Assembly: GCA_020442635.1 (NCBI GenBank)
Contig: JAGRJR010000008.1
Location: 1-47,785 of the forward strand
DNA from: Lysobacterales bacterium
GTDB taxonomy: Bacteria > Pseudomonadota > Gammaproteobacteria > Xanthomonadales > Marinicellaceae
Direction of reading: 5' to 3'
DNA length: 47,785 bases
Under the pieces are notes generated by a model that saw only the letters and a program-made list of their open reading frames with translations, was not told the DNA's origin and made no database searches. Shown here piece by piece: positions 9,195 through 17,297 of the stretch (its first letter is position 1; every line of letters starts with the position of its first letter). Position numbers and translations under genes: made by a program.

Positions 9195-10194
9195 TTTAAT
9201 CACTGATCAATTGAACCGACCTTTGCATGATTTGCGGATTTCATTGACCGACCGCTGTCAGTTTCGTTGTAATTACTGCCTGCCAGCAGAACATGTTGAC
9301 GTGATGAGACAACAAAGTCAGCCTGGTAAGCACCTGAGTTTCAAAGAAATTACCCAAGCTGCTCAGGTTTTTGCTCAATTGGGGGTGCATAAAATCAGGT
9401 TGACCGGTGGTGAGCCACTGTTAAGGAAAGGTGTGCCAGACCTAATTCGTCAGCTCAAAAACATCAAAGGAATCAAAGATTTGGCCATGACCACCAATGG
9501 ATCATTATTAAAAGCCGCTTTACCGGCATTAGTTGATGCAGGGCTTGATCGCATCACGGTCAGTTTGGATGCAATTGATGATGTCTTGTTCAAAAAAATC
9601 ACAGGCACACAACAATCGGTCAAAACAATCATTGATAACATTTTCGAATGCACTGATACCCAACTACAAGCCATTAAAGTTAATTGTGTCATTCAAAAAG
9701 GCGTGAATGAAGAACAAATCATACCCATACTTGAACTGTTCAAAGGAACCCGAGTAGAAGTCAGATTTATCGAGTTTATGGACGTCGGCAATCTTAACAA
9801 TTGGCACCCAGATATGGTATTGTCCACAGCAGCCTTGTTACAAAAGGTTCACCAATACCGAGGTTTTCAGTCAACTAGATGCAGCGATGATAAGCCGGTT
9901 GCCCATCGTTATAAATTTATTGATGGTTTGGGTACTTTTGGCACCATTTCATCCATCAGCCAACCATTTTGTCAGGATTGTAGCCGTGTTAGATTAAGCG
10001 CAGATGGACAAATTTATACCTGCCTGTTCAGTCAGCATGGGTATGATATCAGGCAATTACTAAATGCTCCAACACAGCTAAAACACCGATTAACAGAGCT
10101 GTGGCAACATCGCAGCGATCAATACTCATTAGAAAGAATGAAGCAACACAATAAACAAAGCAAACGCATTGAAATGTTTGTGATGGGAGGTTAA
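9187..10194 (+). CDS. moaA: GTP 3',8-cyclase MoaA
   Basis: A 335-aa radical SAM enzyme for the first step of molybdenum cofactor synthesis, GTP to 3',8-cyclo-7,8-dihydro-GTP. The N-terminal [4Fe-4S] site is CQFRCNYC (C24, C28, C31), with LTGGEPLLR for SAM binding. The C-terminal cluster is visible as FCQDCSRVR followed by a further Cys in YTCLF. The protein ends in Gly-Gly, as MoaA proteins do. The start codon overlaps the end of kdkA by 8 bp and is preceded by GGAAG, so translation is probably coupled. It heads moaA-moaC-moaD-moaE. Confidence 0.97.
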   Translation: MVNLITDQLNRPLHDLRISLTDRCQFRCNYCLPAEHVDVMRQQSQPGKHLSFKEITQAAQVFAQLGVHKIRLTGGEPLLRKGVPDLIRQLKNIKGIKDLAMTTNGSLLKAALPALVDAGLDRITVSLDAIDDVLFKKITGTQQSVKTIIDNIFECTDTQLQAIKVNCVIQKGVNEEQIIPILELFKGTRVEVRFIEFMDVGNLNNWHPDMVLSTAALLQKVHQYRGFQSTRCSDDKPVAHRYKFIDGLGTFGTISSISQPFCQDCSRVRLSADGQIYTCLFSQHGYDIRQLLNAPTQLKHRLTELWQHRSDQYSLERMKQHNKQSKRIEMFVMGG

Positions 10195-10197
10195 AAA

Positions 10198-10677
10198 ATG
10201 AACAAAGACTTGTCTCATATTAGCCACAACAATCAACCACAAATGGTTGATGTCAGCCATAAAAACACCAGCAAAAGAACCGCAACTGCTCAAACAACCA
10301 TTCTGCTACCTGATGCAGTTAAAAATGTTTTGCTCGATGGTGAGATACAAAGTAAAAAAGGTCCGGTGTTTCACACCGCCATTATTGCCGGTGTAATGGC
10401 GGCCAAAAAAACCCACGAACTGATTCCTTTTTGTCATCCACTCAGTTTGGAAAACTGTCAGGTGAGTATTGAAACCACCAGCGACAAAAATATTGTTGTC
10501 AAATGCACTTGTAACATTCACAGTAAGACTGGAGTCGAAATGGAAGCGTTGACAGGTGCCAGTGTGGCCGCGTTAACCGTTTATGACATGTGCAAGGCTC
10601 TCAGTCATGAAATCATCATCAGCGAGACCAGATTACTGAATAAAAGTGGTGGAAAAAGCGATTTTTCGTCACCATAA
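10198..10677 (+). CDS. moaC: Cyclic pyranopterin monophosphate synthase MoaC
   Basis: A 159-aa enzyme that converts the MoaA product to cyclic pyranopterin monophosphate. Family blocks are MVDVSHKNTSKRTATA, GVMAAKKTHELIPFCHPL and GVEMEALTGASVAALTVYDMCKA, which contain the catalytic Lys, His and Asp region. Length is standard. It starts 4 bp after the moaA stop, with a strong GGGAGG ribosome site. Confidence 0.97.
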   Translation: MNKDLSHISHNNQPQMVDVSHKNTSKRTATAQTTILLPDAVKNVLLDGEIQSKKGPVFHTAIIAGVMAAKKTHELIPFCHPLSLENCQVSIETTSDKNIVVKCTCNIHSKTGVEMEALTGASVAALTVYDMCKALSHEIIISETRLLNKSGGKSDFSSP

Positions 10678-10684
10678 TTCAAGT

Positions 10685-10924
10685 ATGAATATCACCATCG
10701 AAATGTACGGACGACTCAAACATGTTTTTGGCCATGACACCTTAGTTTGGAAAACTGAAGCCATTACTGTCAAAGACATTTATCTTGAACTGTGTGAACA
10801 GCACCATTGCGTCGACGAATCAAACATCATTCGACCTATTATTGACGACACTTTTTGCCAGTGGCAAAGCAAAGTCACCGAGTACAATGTCCTTGGTTTT
10901 CTACCACCTGCTTCTGGAGGTTAA
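10685..10924 (+). CDS. moaD: Molybdopterin synthase sulfur carrier subunit MoaD
   Basis: A 79-aa ubiquitin-fold protein that carries sulfur as a C-terminal thiocarboxylate. The essential Gly-Gly end is present (PPASGG), after LGFLPP. ATG 10685 (MNITIEMYGRLK) was chosen over an upstream GTG at 10646 inside moaC, because the beta-grasp fold begins there. It lies 8 bp after moaC; the moaE ATG follows the stop with no gap. Confidence 0.93.
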   Translation: MNITIEMYGRLKHVFGHDTLVWKTEAITVKDIYLELCEQHHCVDESNIIRPIIDDTFCQWQSKVTEYNVLGFLPPASGG

Positions 10925-11344
10925 ATGTTTAGCCTGACTAATCAAGTTATAGACCCCAAACAACTGACTGAAGCGATACGTGATTCTCAAAGTGGCGCTT
11001 TTGCAAGTTTTGAGGGTTGGGTAAGAAACCATAATCACGGTAAATCAGTCATTGCTCTACACTACGAAGCTCATAACAAGCTGGCGGTGGAAGTAGGCCA
11101 ACAAATCATGACCCAAGCCATCGAAAAATTTGCTATTAATCATGCCAGATGTTGTCACCGAATTGGTCAATTAGCTGTAGGTGAAGTCGCTATTTGGGTG
11201 GGTGTTTCAGCCAATCATCGAAAAGCAGCTTTAGCAGCCTGTGAATATATTTTGAATCAGGTCAAAGCCGAAGTGCCTATCTGGAAAAATGAATTTTATG
11301 CCGATGGCGAATCCGGCTGGGTAGAAGCCAATCATTGTTGTTAA
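10925..11344 (+). CDS. moaE: Molybdopterin synthase catalytic subunit MoaE
   Basis: A 139-aa subunit that, with MoaD, inserts the two dithiolene sulfurs to make molybdopterin. Recognisable blocks are GAFASFEGWVRNHNHGK, LHYEAHNKLA, HRIGQLAVGEVAIWVGVSANHRKAALAACEYI and KAEVPIWKNEFYADG, whose Lys is the conserved active-site region. It starts directly after the moaD stop, with GGAGG overlapping the end of moaD, so it is translationally coupled. Confidence 0.97.
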   Translation: MFSLTNQVIDPKQLTEAIRDSQSGAFASFEGWVRNHNHGKSVIALHYEAHNKLAVEVGQQIMTQAIEKFAINHARCCHRIGQLAVGEVAIWVGVSANHRKAALAACEYILNQVKAEVPIWKNEFYADGESGWVEANHCC

Positions 11345-11351
11345 ATCGGCC

Positions 11352-13175
11352 ATGAGTTTTGATGCCAAAAAATTCATCAAAGATTTACCCAAATTACCTG
11401 GTGTTTATCAAATGTTTGATCAAGCTGGTGAGGTGATCTATGTAGGCAAAGCACGGGCCTTAAAAAACCGGGTCAGCAGCTATTTTTCGGGGAAAGCCAA
11501 GGACAACAAAACCATGGCTCTGGTCGCCTCTATTCATCAGATGAGTTATCACATCACCCGTTCAGAGGCCGAAGCGCTGTTGCTTGAAAATCAGCTGATT
11601 AAAAAACACAATCCACGCTACAATGTTTTACTTAAAGATGGCAAAAGTTATCCCTATATTTACTGCTCAGAAGGCGAAGATGAATTTCCTTTGCTAGAAT
11701 TTCGACGAGGCAAAAAGCAAAACAAAGGGCGGTATTTTGGGCCGTTTCCTAGTGCTGCTTATGTAAGAAACTCACTGCATTTTTTACAAAAAGTTTTCAA
11801 AGTCAGACAATGTAACAACAGCACTTTCCAAAACCGTTCCAGACCCTGCTTACAACACCAAATCAACCGCTGCACCGCGCCGTGCGTGGGTTTCGTGAGC
11901 AAAGAGGATTACCAACAACAATTGCAATACACTTTTGATTTCATTGATGGTAAATCCAATCAGGTGGTTGAATCACTAATGAAGCAAATGGAACAAGCGG
12001 CCAAGCAGCAACACTACGAAAAAGCTGCTGGTTTTCGCGATCAAATCAAAGCTATTCGCATGATTCAGGCCAAGCAAACGGTAGAATTACAACCAGAGGA
12101 TAATTTTGACTTGATTACAGTTGCCAAACAAGTCAACTTATACATTGCCACTGTAGGCACAGTCAGAAACGGTCAGTTTATGGGTTATCGAGACCATTAT
12201 CCTGCCACCCCCAAAGAAACACCTTTGGATGAATTTTTATATGCTTTTCTAGGCTTGTATTACGATAATCAAATCACCGCTGATGCGATTTTATGTAACA
12301 TCAATCCCAAAAACAAAACAGAAATCACAGACTTGCTCTCAGAGATCAAAGGCAAGAAACTCTTTTTAACTGCAAAACCACATGGCAATCGTTTGAAATT
12401 ACTTAAACAAACCGAAGAAAACATGCAAAATGCGCTAACCATAAAAGCCAACAAGTACCAAAGCTGGCAAAATAAATGGGCCTTGTGGGAAAGTGAACTT
12501 GGTTTTGAACATGAACCCCAAAGGGTTGAATGTTTTGACATAAGTCACCAAATGGGCGAGCATACGCGGGCATCCTGTGTGGTATTTAACAACAAAGGGC
12601 CATTAAAAAATCAATACCGCCAATACATCATGGAAAACATCACAGCAGCAGATGATTATGCAGCCATGCGACAGGTCATTGAAAAACGACTACAAAGCAT
12701 TACAAAAAAAAAATTGGGGTATCCCGATATCTTTGTGATTGACGGAGGCAAAGGTCAAGTCAATCAGGCTTTGACAATACTCAAAGAGCAAAATATTGAT
12801 CAAATTCAAGTCATTGGTGTCACTAAAGATGAGCACCGAACTGCTGGCGAAGAAAGGATATACCTACCCCATTCCAATCAATTCATTAAACCAGCAAGTC
12901 ATGGCTTGTTGTCTTTAATGATTCAATTCATCCGTGATGAAGCTCACCGTTTCGCCGTCAAATCGCACCGCAAAGCCTTCAAAAAATCACGAAAGACATC
13001 AACACTGGAAGACATCTCCGGAATCGGAGAAAAACGCCGCAACCAGCTTCTCAAACATTTCGGCGGCCTACAAGGCCTTAACAAAGCCAGCCTCGATGAC
13101 ATCAAACAAGTCAATGGCATCAGTGAAAAAATGGCTTCAATTATCTACGAATTTCTGCACCCTAAATCGAAATAA
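11352..13175 (+). CDS. uvrC: UvrABC excinuclease subunit C
   Basis: A 607-aa nucleotide-excision-repair nuclease that incises on both sides of UvrB-bound damage. In order it has an N-terminal GIY-YIG domain (LPGVYQMF, VIYVGKARALKNRV), a Cys-rich stretch (RPCLQHQINRCTAPCVG), a UVR domain binding UvrB (~200-235), the RNase H-like domain (ECFDISHQMGEHTRAS, VIDGGKGQ, DEAHRFA) and C-terminal helix-hairpin-helix repeats (ISGIGEKRRNQLLKHFGG). It starts 7 bp after moaE, so it could be read from the moa transcript. The ribosome site is weak. Confidence 0.97.
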   Translation: MSFDAKKFIKDLPKLPGVYQMFDQAGEVIYVGKARALKNRVSSYFSGKAKDNKTMALVASIHQMSYHITRSEAEALLLENQLIKKHNPRYNVLLKDGKSYPYIYCSEGEDEFPLLEFRRGKKQNKGRYFGPFPSAAYVRNSLHFLQKVFKVRQCNNSTFQNRSRPCLQHQINRCTAPCVGFVSKEDYQQQLQYTFDFIDGKSNQVVESLMKQMEQAAKQQHYEKAAGFRDQIKAIRMIQAKQTVELQPEDNFDLITVAKQVNLYIATVGTVRNGQFMGYRDHYPATPKETPLDEFLYAFLGLYYDNQITADAILCNINPKNKTEITDLLSEIKGKKLFLTAKPHGNRLKLLKQTEENMQNALTIKANKYQSWQNKWALWESELGFEHEPQRVECFDISHQMGEHTRASCVVFNNKGPLKNQYRQYIMENITAADDYAAMRQVIEKRLQSITKKKLGYPDIFVIDGGKGQVNQALTILKEQNIDQIQVIGVTKDEHRTAGEERIYLPHSNQFIKPASHGLLSLMIQFIRDEAHRFAVKSHRKAFKKSRKTSTLEDISGIGEKRRNQLLKHFGGLQGLNKASLDDIKQVNGISEKMASIIYEFLHPKSK

Positions 13176-13190
13176 GCTTATAAGCTAACC

Positions 13191-13835
13191 CTAATCACTC
13201 ATTGGATCAATTTTAAATTCAATGATTTGAATCAGTTGATAAGGGACAGCTACTCCATTTTCTTTTTTGGGATAAAAAGACCACTTTCTAACGGCTTTAA
13301 TAGCGGCTTCTTCAAATAATCGAGCAGGTTCTGCATCGAGAACCGATACTTGACTGACGGAACCCCTCTCATTGATTTCTATCAAAACCTGAACCCAACC
13401 TTCAGTATTATTCAACAATGCTTTGGGTGGATAAACCGGTGGAATACCTGCTTTTATACCTCCCTGAGAACCCACTTTGGGGCTTCCAAGGTGGAAGTTA
13501 AATCCTGGAATACTGGTTTTACTCAATAGATTCAGGCTCTTAGCCTGACTGTAAGCAGTGGGAATGTTAAGTTCTGCATGGTTACTTTGTGCAATATTCA
13601 GTTTGGGTACTGAAGGTGGTTGGGTGGTTTTTTCTGGTTCGGGTGGTTTCTTCTTTTGGCGCTTTTTCTCCTTGGTATCAACTTCTGCTTTTACATAGGA
13701 AATACTCAAGTCAAACGAATCGGTGTTAATGAGTTTGGGTGAGTTTCCTAACAATTTCAACATCCCAATGAATATGGTCACAGTGATACAGAACCCCAAA
13801 ACTCCAGAACAAGTAAATCTAATCAAAGAATACAT
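13191..13835 (-). CDS. TonB-family energy transducer-like protein
   Basis: A 214-aa protein with one N-terminal TM segment (~8-30), a Lys/Pro-rich stretch (~57-72, KKRQKKKPPEPEK) that would span the periplasm, and a C-terminal TonB domain (~130-212). The domain shows PPVYPPKAL, GWVQVLIEINERGSV, VLDAEPARLFEEAAIKAVRKWSFYP. Such proteins carry proton-motive force from ExbB/ExbD to outer-membrane receptors, but no exbBD or receptor is in the window. It lies 17 bp downstream of the S41 peptidase and has AGGAG upstream of ATG 13835, so the two probably form an operon. Confidence 0.8.
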   Translation of the reverse strand: MYSLIRFTCSGVLGFCITVTIFIGMLKLLGNSPKLINTDSFDLSISYVKAEVDTKEKKRQKKKPPEPEKTTQPPSVPKLNIAQSNHAELNIPTAYSQAKSLNLLSKTSIPGFNFHLGSPKVGSQGGIKAGIPPVYPPKALLNNTEGWVQVLIEINERGSVSQVSVLDAEPARLFEEAAIKAVRKWSFYPKKENGVAVPYQLIQIIEFKIDPMSD

Positions 13836-13852
13836 AACAATTGACTCCTATC

Positions 13853-15181
13853 TTATGGCTGTTTGGAAAATTGGTCTTTAAACCCATTGTCAAATAGGCC
13901 TTGTAAGGCCACTATCTTGTTACCTTCTTTGATAAATTTCAGACGAAAACTACTATCTATTGCCAACTCAAACAAGTCTTGCTCCAGAATATTTAGCAAC
14001 AACTTCGGACCATCACTGCGTTGGTAGAAGAGCCTGCCATTTTCAAATTTGATGGTTCTTGGACCATACACACCTACATAAGTATTCAAAGTTTCTGCGC
14101 TCAGTTCAACAGGATGCAATTTAGCCCGCTCAGAAACCAGATACCACCGATACAAATCACCACTTGAATCAGAATATTTTTTTGACAAGTTTTTCAAGGC
14201 ACTGATTTGAGCTGTGGCTAAAGCATCTTGAGCAGCTACTTCAATGTGTGGAATCACACCTACTCCCTCCCAGTTGGTATGAGTGATGGGATTGGTTGAT
14301 CTGCCATTGGGAATAAAAACAGTAAACCTTCTACCCGCCACTTTAATGTCACCAGGATGCGCCCCACCTCCGGTAGTCTCACCTATTACCGTTGCTCGCT
14401 TTAAATGTTTTAAATTATAGGTAAACTCTTCAGCTGCTGAAAAAGTATTGCCACTGGTCAAAATATAGACATCAGTCTCAGGCATTCTGTTACCTGGCAC
14501 AAAGGGTAAAGTCCAATTCTGCGTGTATTGATCACTTGGCCGCCAATAAAATCCACTTAAATAGACAGGCTCTGGATTAAATAAATAACTACTAAGTAAC
14601 TGTATCATTTTTGGCGAACCTCCACCATTTTGACGCAAGTCTATAATCAAAGCATCGGTATGGCTTAAAAAGTTCATGGCTGCTATGGCTGTTTCTGAAG
14701 CATACTCTGTATCATAAAAGTTATTAAATTTCAGATATCCAATATTGCCCTCTAATATTTTTACCGACTCAAATCCAAAATTAAATCGCTGCATTTCACG
14801 TAACTGTGCTGCTTTTATTTCAGGATTTTCTGATTCATTTTGAGCTTCTAGAATTTGTTCTACTTGATCTGGTGAGTACTCAAAAAATAAATGCTTATCA
14901 TTGACCACTGATCGCATGTCCTGCTGAATGGCTTCTGCAAAAACCAATTCATTCTTAATTTTTGTATATTTGCCTTTCTTAAGATTTGTATTCAGTAGTT
15001 TGGTTATTTTTTGAGCTTTTTCTGGATAAACATACTCGTCATTAAGCAATTTCACTAGTGATGTGATGGTTTCATTTATTTCACTTTTGTTTAATTGGTT
15101 TGGGATTTCTTGAGAGTAAGTAACATTCGAAAAAATAAAAATAAACACCAGGCTATATGCCTTAAATAGACTTCTTAACAT
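13853..15181 (-). CDS. Secreted S41-family serine peptidase
   Basis: A 442-aa protein with a signal peptide (residues ~1-23, ending VTYS-QE). The S41 (tail-specific/IRBP-like) core shows GNIGYLKFNNF, ALIIDLRQNGGGSPKM, ILTSGNTFSAAEEFTYNLK and GETTGGGAHPGD. The nucleophile should be the Ser of FSAAE (~248). No PDZ domain is obvious, which fits the IRBP-like subgroup rather than Prc/CtpA. The C-terminal ~100 residues are less typical. The start was moved to ATG 15181, which has GAGGA at good spacing; a TTG precedes it directly. Confidence 0.87.
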   Translation of the reverse strand: MLRSLFKAYSLVFIFIFSNVTYSQEIPNQLNKSEINETITSLVKLLNDEYVYPEKAQKITKLLNTNLKKGKYTKIKNELVFAEAIQQDMRSVVNDKHLFFEYSPDQVEQILEAQNESENPEIKAAQLREMQRFNFGFESVKILEGNIGYLKFNNFYDTEYASETAIAAMNFLSHTDALIIDLRQNGGGSPKMIQLLSSYLFNPEPVYLSGFYWRPSDQYTQNWTLPFVPGNRMPETDVYILTSGNTFSAAEEFTYNLKHLKRATVIGETTGGGAHPGDIKVAGRRFTVFIPNGRSTNPITHTNWEGVGVIPHIEVAAQDALATAQISALKNLSKKYSDSSGDLYRWYLVSERAKLHPVELSAETLNTYVGVYGPRTIKFENGRLFYQRSDGPKLLLNILEQDLFELAIDSSFRLKFIKEGNKIVALQGLFDNGFKDQFSKQP

Positions 15182-15357
15182 CAACAGTTCCTCTTTTTAT
15201 AATAATATGACTTGATTCAGATTAGTAGTATTCTGTATCGGATTACTGAATGAGACTTAGAGCCGATGCTTTAGTTCAGAATTAAAACAAAGTAAAACTT
15301 CTAAACATGAAAAAACCAGCGTTGAAATTACTTTTAAAGCAAAACTACTTAGTCAAA

Positions 15358-15592
15358 TTTGAAAAATACATAAGTATTTGTTTCATAAGATAAACACACT
15401 TTATTTTCAGAATATTTCGACCATTAAGAGTGTTCTGTACGGCATTTTACTGGTCGAAGGTATGGCACTTGGAGGTACCACCTTGAGTCTGTTGGCTCAG
15501 GTAAGGTAAAAAGCATCAGCAAGATCATACTTTTGAGATAAAGTGTTTTCTTACCAATCCTGAAAAAAGTTTTTGGAATACCTTTTTATGCA
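15358..15592 (+). repeat. Intergenic repeat family, copy C (divergent)
   Basis: The gap 15182-15661 holds no convincing gene but contains a diverged copy of a ~230-bp element also found at 18710-18942 and 32564-32794. Shared blocks, in the same order, are TTTGAAAAATACATAAG at the left end, GCATTTTACTGGTCGAAGG, TGGCACTTGGAGGTACCACC, CATCAGCAAGATCATA, ATAAAGTGTTTT and ATCCTGAAAAAAG. The right end is uncertain. The element is broken by stop codons in all frames on this strand. The remaining flanks (15182-15357 and 15593-15661) show nothing I recognise. Confidence 0.65.
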
Positions 15593-15661
15593 AGCCCCGA
15601 AGAGGTGAAGGGCATAGACGCGCTGAATAAATAAGGCCAGGATGGAGTTTATCAGGGTTAA

Positions 15662-15922
15662 CTACTTACCATATTCAAGTACTTGAACAGCTGCTTTTGG
15701 AGGCATTTGTAAGTGGTAACCCTGCTCTTTAAGGTTTTGTTTAACCACTTCGATGTTTTGAGAGGCTAATTTATCACGTTTGGCCAAATTTAATTGCATC
15801 ACTTGTACGCATTGACCCAGCAAAGCATTGAGTTCTTCGGGGATGTCAGCCAGAGTTTTACCATGAGCGAGGTACAAGTAAGCGCCCTGTTTTTTTTCTG
15901 AGCGGTAGACCTGACAAAGCAT
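15662..15922 (-). CDS. ycgL: YcgL domain-containing protein
   Basis: An 86-aa cytoplasmic protein of the YcgL (DUF709) family, which is typical of gammaproteobacteria and of unknown function. The pattern fits: CQVYRSEKKQGAYLYLAHGK at the N-terminus, then IPEELNALLGQ, NIEVVKQNLKEQGYHLQMPP. The C-terminal tail is shorter than in E. coli. It starts 2 bp after the stop of a small cysteine protein on the same strand, so the two are probably co-translated. Confidence 0.9.
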   Translation of the reverse strand: MLCQVYRSEKKQGAYLYLAHGKTLADIPEELNALLGQCVQVMQLNLAKRDKLASQNIEVVKQNLKEQGYHLQMPPKAAVQVLEYGK

Positions 15923-15924
15923 GA

Positions 15925-16074
15925 TTAATCTTTGTCAGGAGCGTCTTGTGATTCTTCTTTGCTTTTCCCGGCGGCTTTCTTAGGATGATCACCAATCACT
16001 CCCTTTAAAGGACACACCTTAACAATCGGGCATTTGGCACAACTGGACACCAATGCATAAGGACATAAAGTCAT
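15925..16074 (-). CDS. Small four-cysteine protein (49 aa)
   Basis: A short gene not recognised as a known family. Reading on the minus strand from ATG 16074 gives 49 residues beginning MTLCPYALVSSC. Four cysteines lie in the first 21 residues (C4, C12, C15, C21), including a CxxC and two Cys-Pro pairs, as in a small zinc- or iron-sulfur-binding knuckle. The tail (~30-49) is hydrophilic and charged (Lys, Glu, Asp) and probably disordered. A good ribosome site (AAGAGG, 5 bp spacing) supports the start. It lies 29 bp downstream of the cystathionine gamma-lyase gene and 2 bp upstream of ycgL, so it sits inside a same-strand run. Metal binding is inferred only from the spacing. Confidence 0.7.
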   Translation of the reverse strand: MTLCPYALVSSCAKCPIVKVCPLKGVIGDHPKKAAGKSKEESQDAPDKD

Positions 16075-16103
16075 AAGCACCTCTTAAAATAGTTATTGGT
16101 CTA

Positions 16104-17282
16104 TTATCCCAAAGCTTCGTCCAATTCTGCAATCAAATCTTCAACATCTTCTATGCCAACTGACAAACGAACCAAATTATCAGTGATACCTATTTTGGCG
16201 CGTTGTTCGGCTGGCACCGAAGCATGGGTCATGATCGCAGGATGATTGATCAATGATTCGATACCACCCAATGATTCAGCCAGCGCAAATAAATGGCATT
16301 TTTCCATCATGGCAGCAGTTTCTATCAAACCACCTTTAATCAGAATGGTAATAATCCCACCAAATCCGCGCATTTGTTTTTTCGCCAGTTCATGTTGTGG
16401 ATGTGATGGCAAGCCAGGATATATCACTTTTTCAACACGCGGGTCTTTCTCTAACCATTCGGCAATGGTCTGAGCATTTTGACAATGTTTTTCCATGCGT
16501 AGAGGTAATGTTTTGAAACCTCGAAGTGCCTGGTAAGCATCAAAAGGTCCCGCCACGCCGCCGATGGCATTTTGAAGAAAACCGACTTCTTTGGCGAGTT
16601 CTGCATCATTGACCGCCACAAAACCACCAACCATATCTGAATGACCATTGATGAATTTGGTCGCTGAATGCATCACCAAATCAACACCCATGTCCAATGG
16701 ATTTTGTAAATAAGGTGAAGCAAAGGTGTTATCAACAACCGTCAACAAGCCATGTTGCTTGGCGAAGGCCACCACTTTTTCAATATCAACGACTTTAAGC
16801 ATGGGATTGGTTGGCGTTTCCACCCAAATCATTTTGGTTTTGGGTTTAAGATACTTGTCCAAGTTATTGATTTCTTGGGTTAAATCAACATAATCAAAAT
16901 CCAGGTTCGCACTGCGTTTTCTAACCATCCTGAGCAAACGATTGGTACCACCGTATAAGTCGTCCATGGCAATGACATGATCACCCGCATCCAATAACTC
17001 GATGATGGTGGCAGTAGCGGCCATGCCTGAGGCAAAGGCAAAACCATGTGAACCATTTTCCATCGCAGCCACTGCCCTTTCGTAGGCAAAACGAGTCGGG
17101 TTGTGTGACCTTGAATATTCAAAACCTTGATGCTTGCCTGGGCTGCTTTGCACATAGGTCGAGGTGGTATATATCGGCGGCATTACTGCACCTGTGGTTT
17201 CATCAACAAACTGTCCTGCGTGTATGGCTTTAGTTTGCAGACCTTTATAATTTTTATCTTTTTTGTATTCGTTATTGTTCAT
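16104..17282 (-). CDS. Cystathionine gamma-lyase-type PLP enzyme
   Basis: A 392-aa fold-type I PLP enzyme of the Cys/Met metabolism family. Blocks seen: IHAGQFVDETTGAVMPPIY, FEYSRSHNPTRFAYE, FASGMAA, DDLYGGTNRL, ETPTNPMLKVVDI, VDNTFASPYLQNPL and the PLP-lysine site HSATKFINGHSD. Cystathionine gamma-synthase and gamma-lyase are hard to tell apart by sequence. The gene starts 15 bp after a cystathionine beta-synthase gene, which makes the lyase direction (cystathionine to cysteine, 2-oxobutyrate and ammonia; reverse transsulfuration) more likely. Ribosome site GGAAG precedes ATG 17282. Confidence 0.9.
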   Translation of the reverse strand: MNNNEYKKDKNYKGLQTKAIHAGQFVDETTGAVMPPIYTTSTYVQSSPGKHQGFEYSRSHNPTRFAYERAVAAMENGSHGFAFASGMAATATIIELLDAGDHVIAMDDLYGGTNRLLRMVRKRSANLDFDYVDLTQEINNLDKYLKPKTKMIWVETPTNPMLKVVDIEKVVAFAKQHGLLTVVDNTFASPYLQNPLDMGVDLVMHSATKFINGHSDMVGGFVAVNDAELAKEVGFLQNAIGGVAGPFDAYQALRGFKTLPLRMEKHCQNAQTIAEWLEKDPRVEKVIYPGLPSHPQHELAKKQMRGFGGIITILIKGGLIETAAMMEKCHLFALAESLGGIESLINHPAIMTHASVPAEQRAKIGITDNLVRLSVGIEDVEDLIAELDEALG

Positions 17283-17297
17283 AGTTTTGCTTCCGGT

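Noticed and set aside
10646..10684. Longer moaD beginning at GTG 10646
   Set aside because: It overlaps moaC and adds 13 residues not found in MoaD; the beta-grasp fold starts at ATG 10685.
13175..13186. 12-bp palindrome AGCTTATAAGCT at the uvrC stop
   Set aside because: No loop and no T tract, so not a credible terminator; too short and AT-rich to be significant.
15583..15633. Short frame resembling ...ASPEEVKGIDALNK, possible gene remnant
   Set aside because: Only about 17 codons, no start or ribosome site, and no extension upstream; too short to claim a pseudogene.
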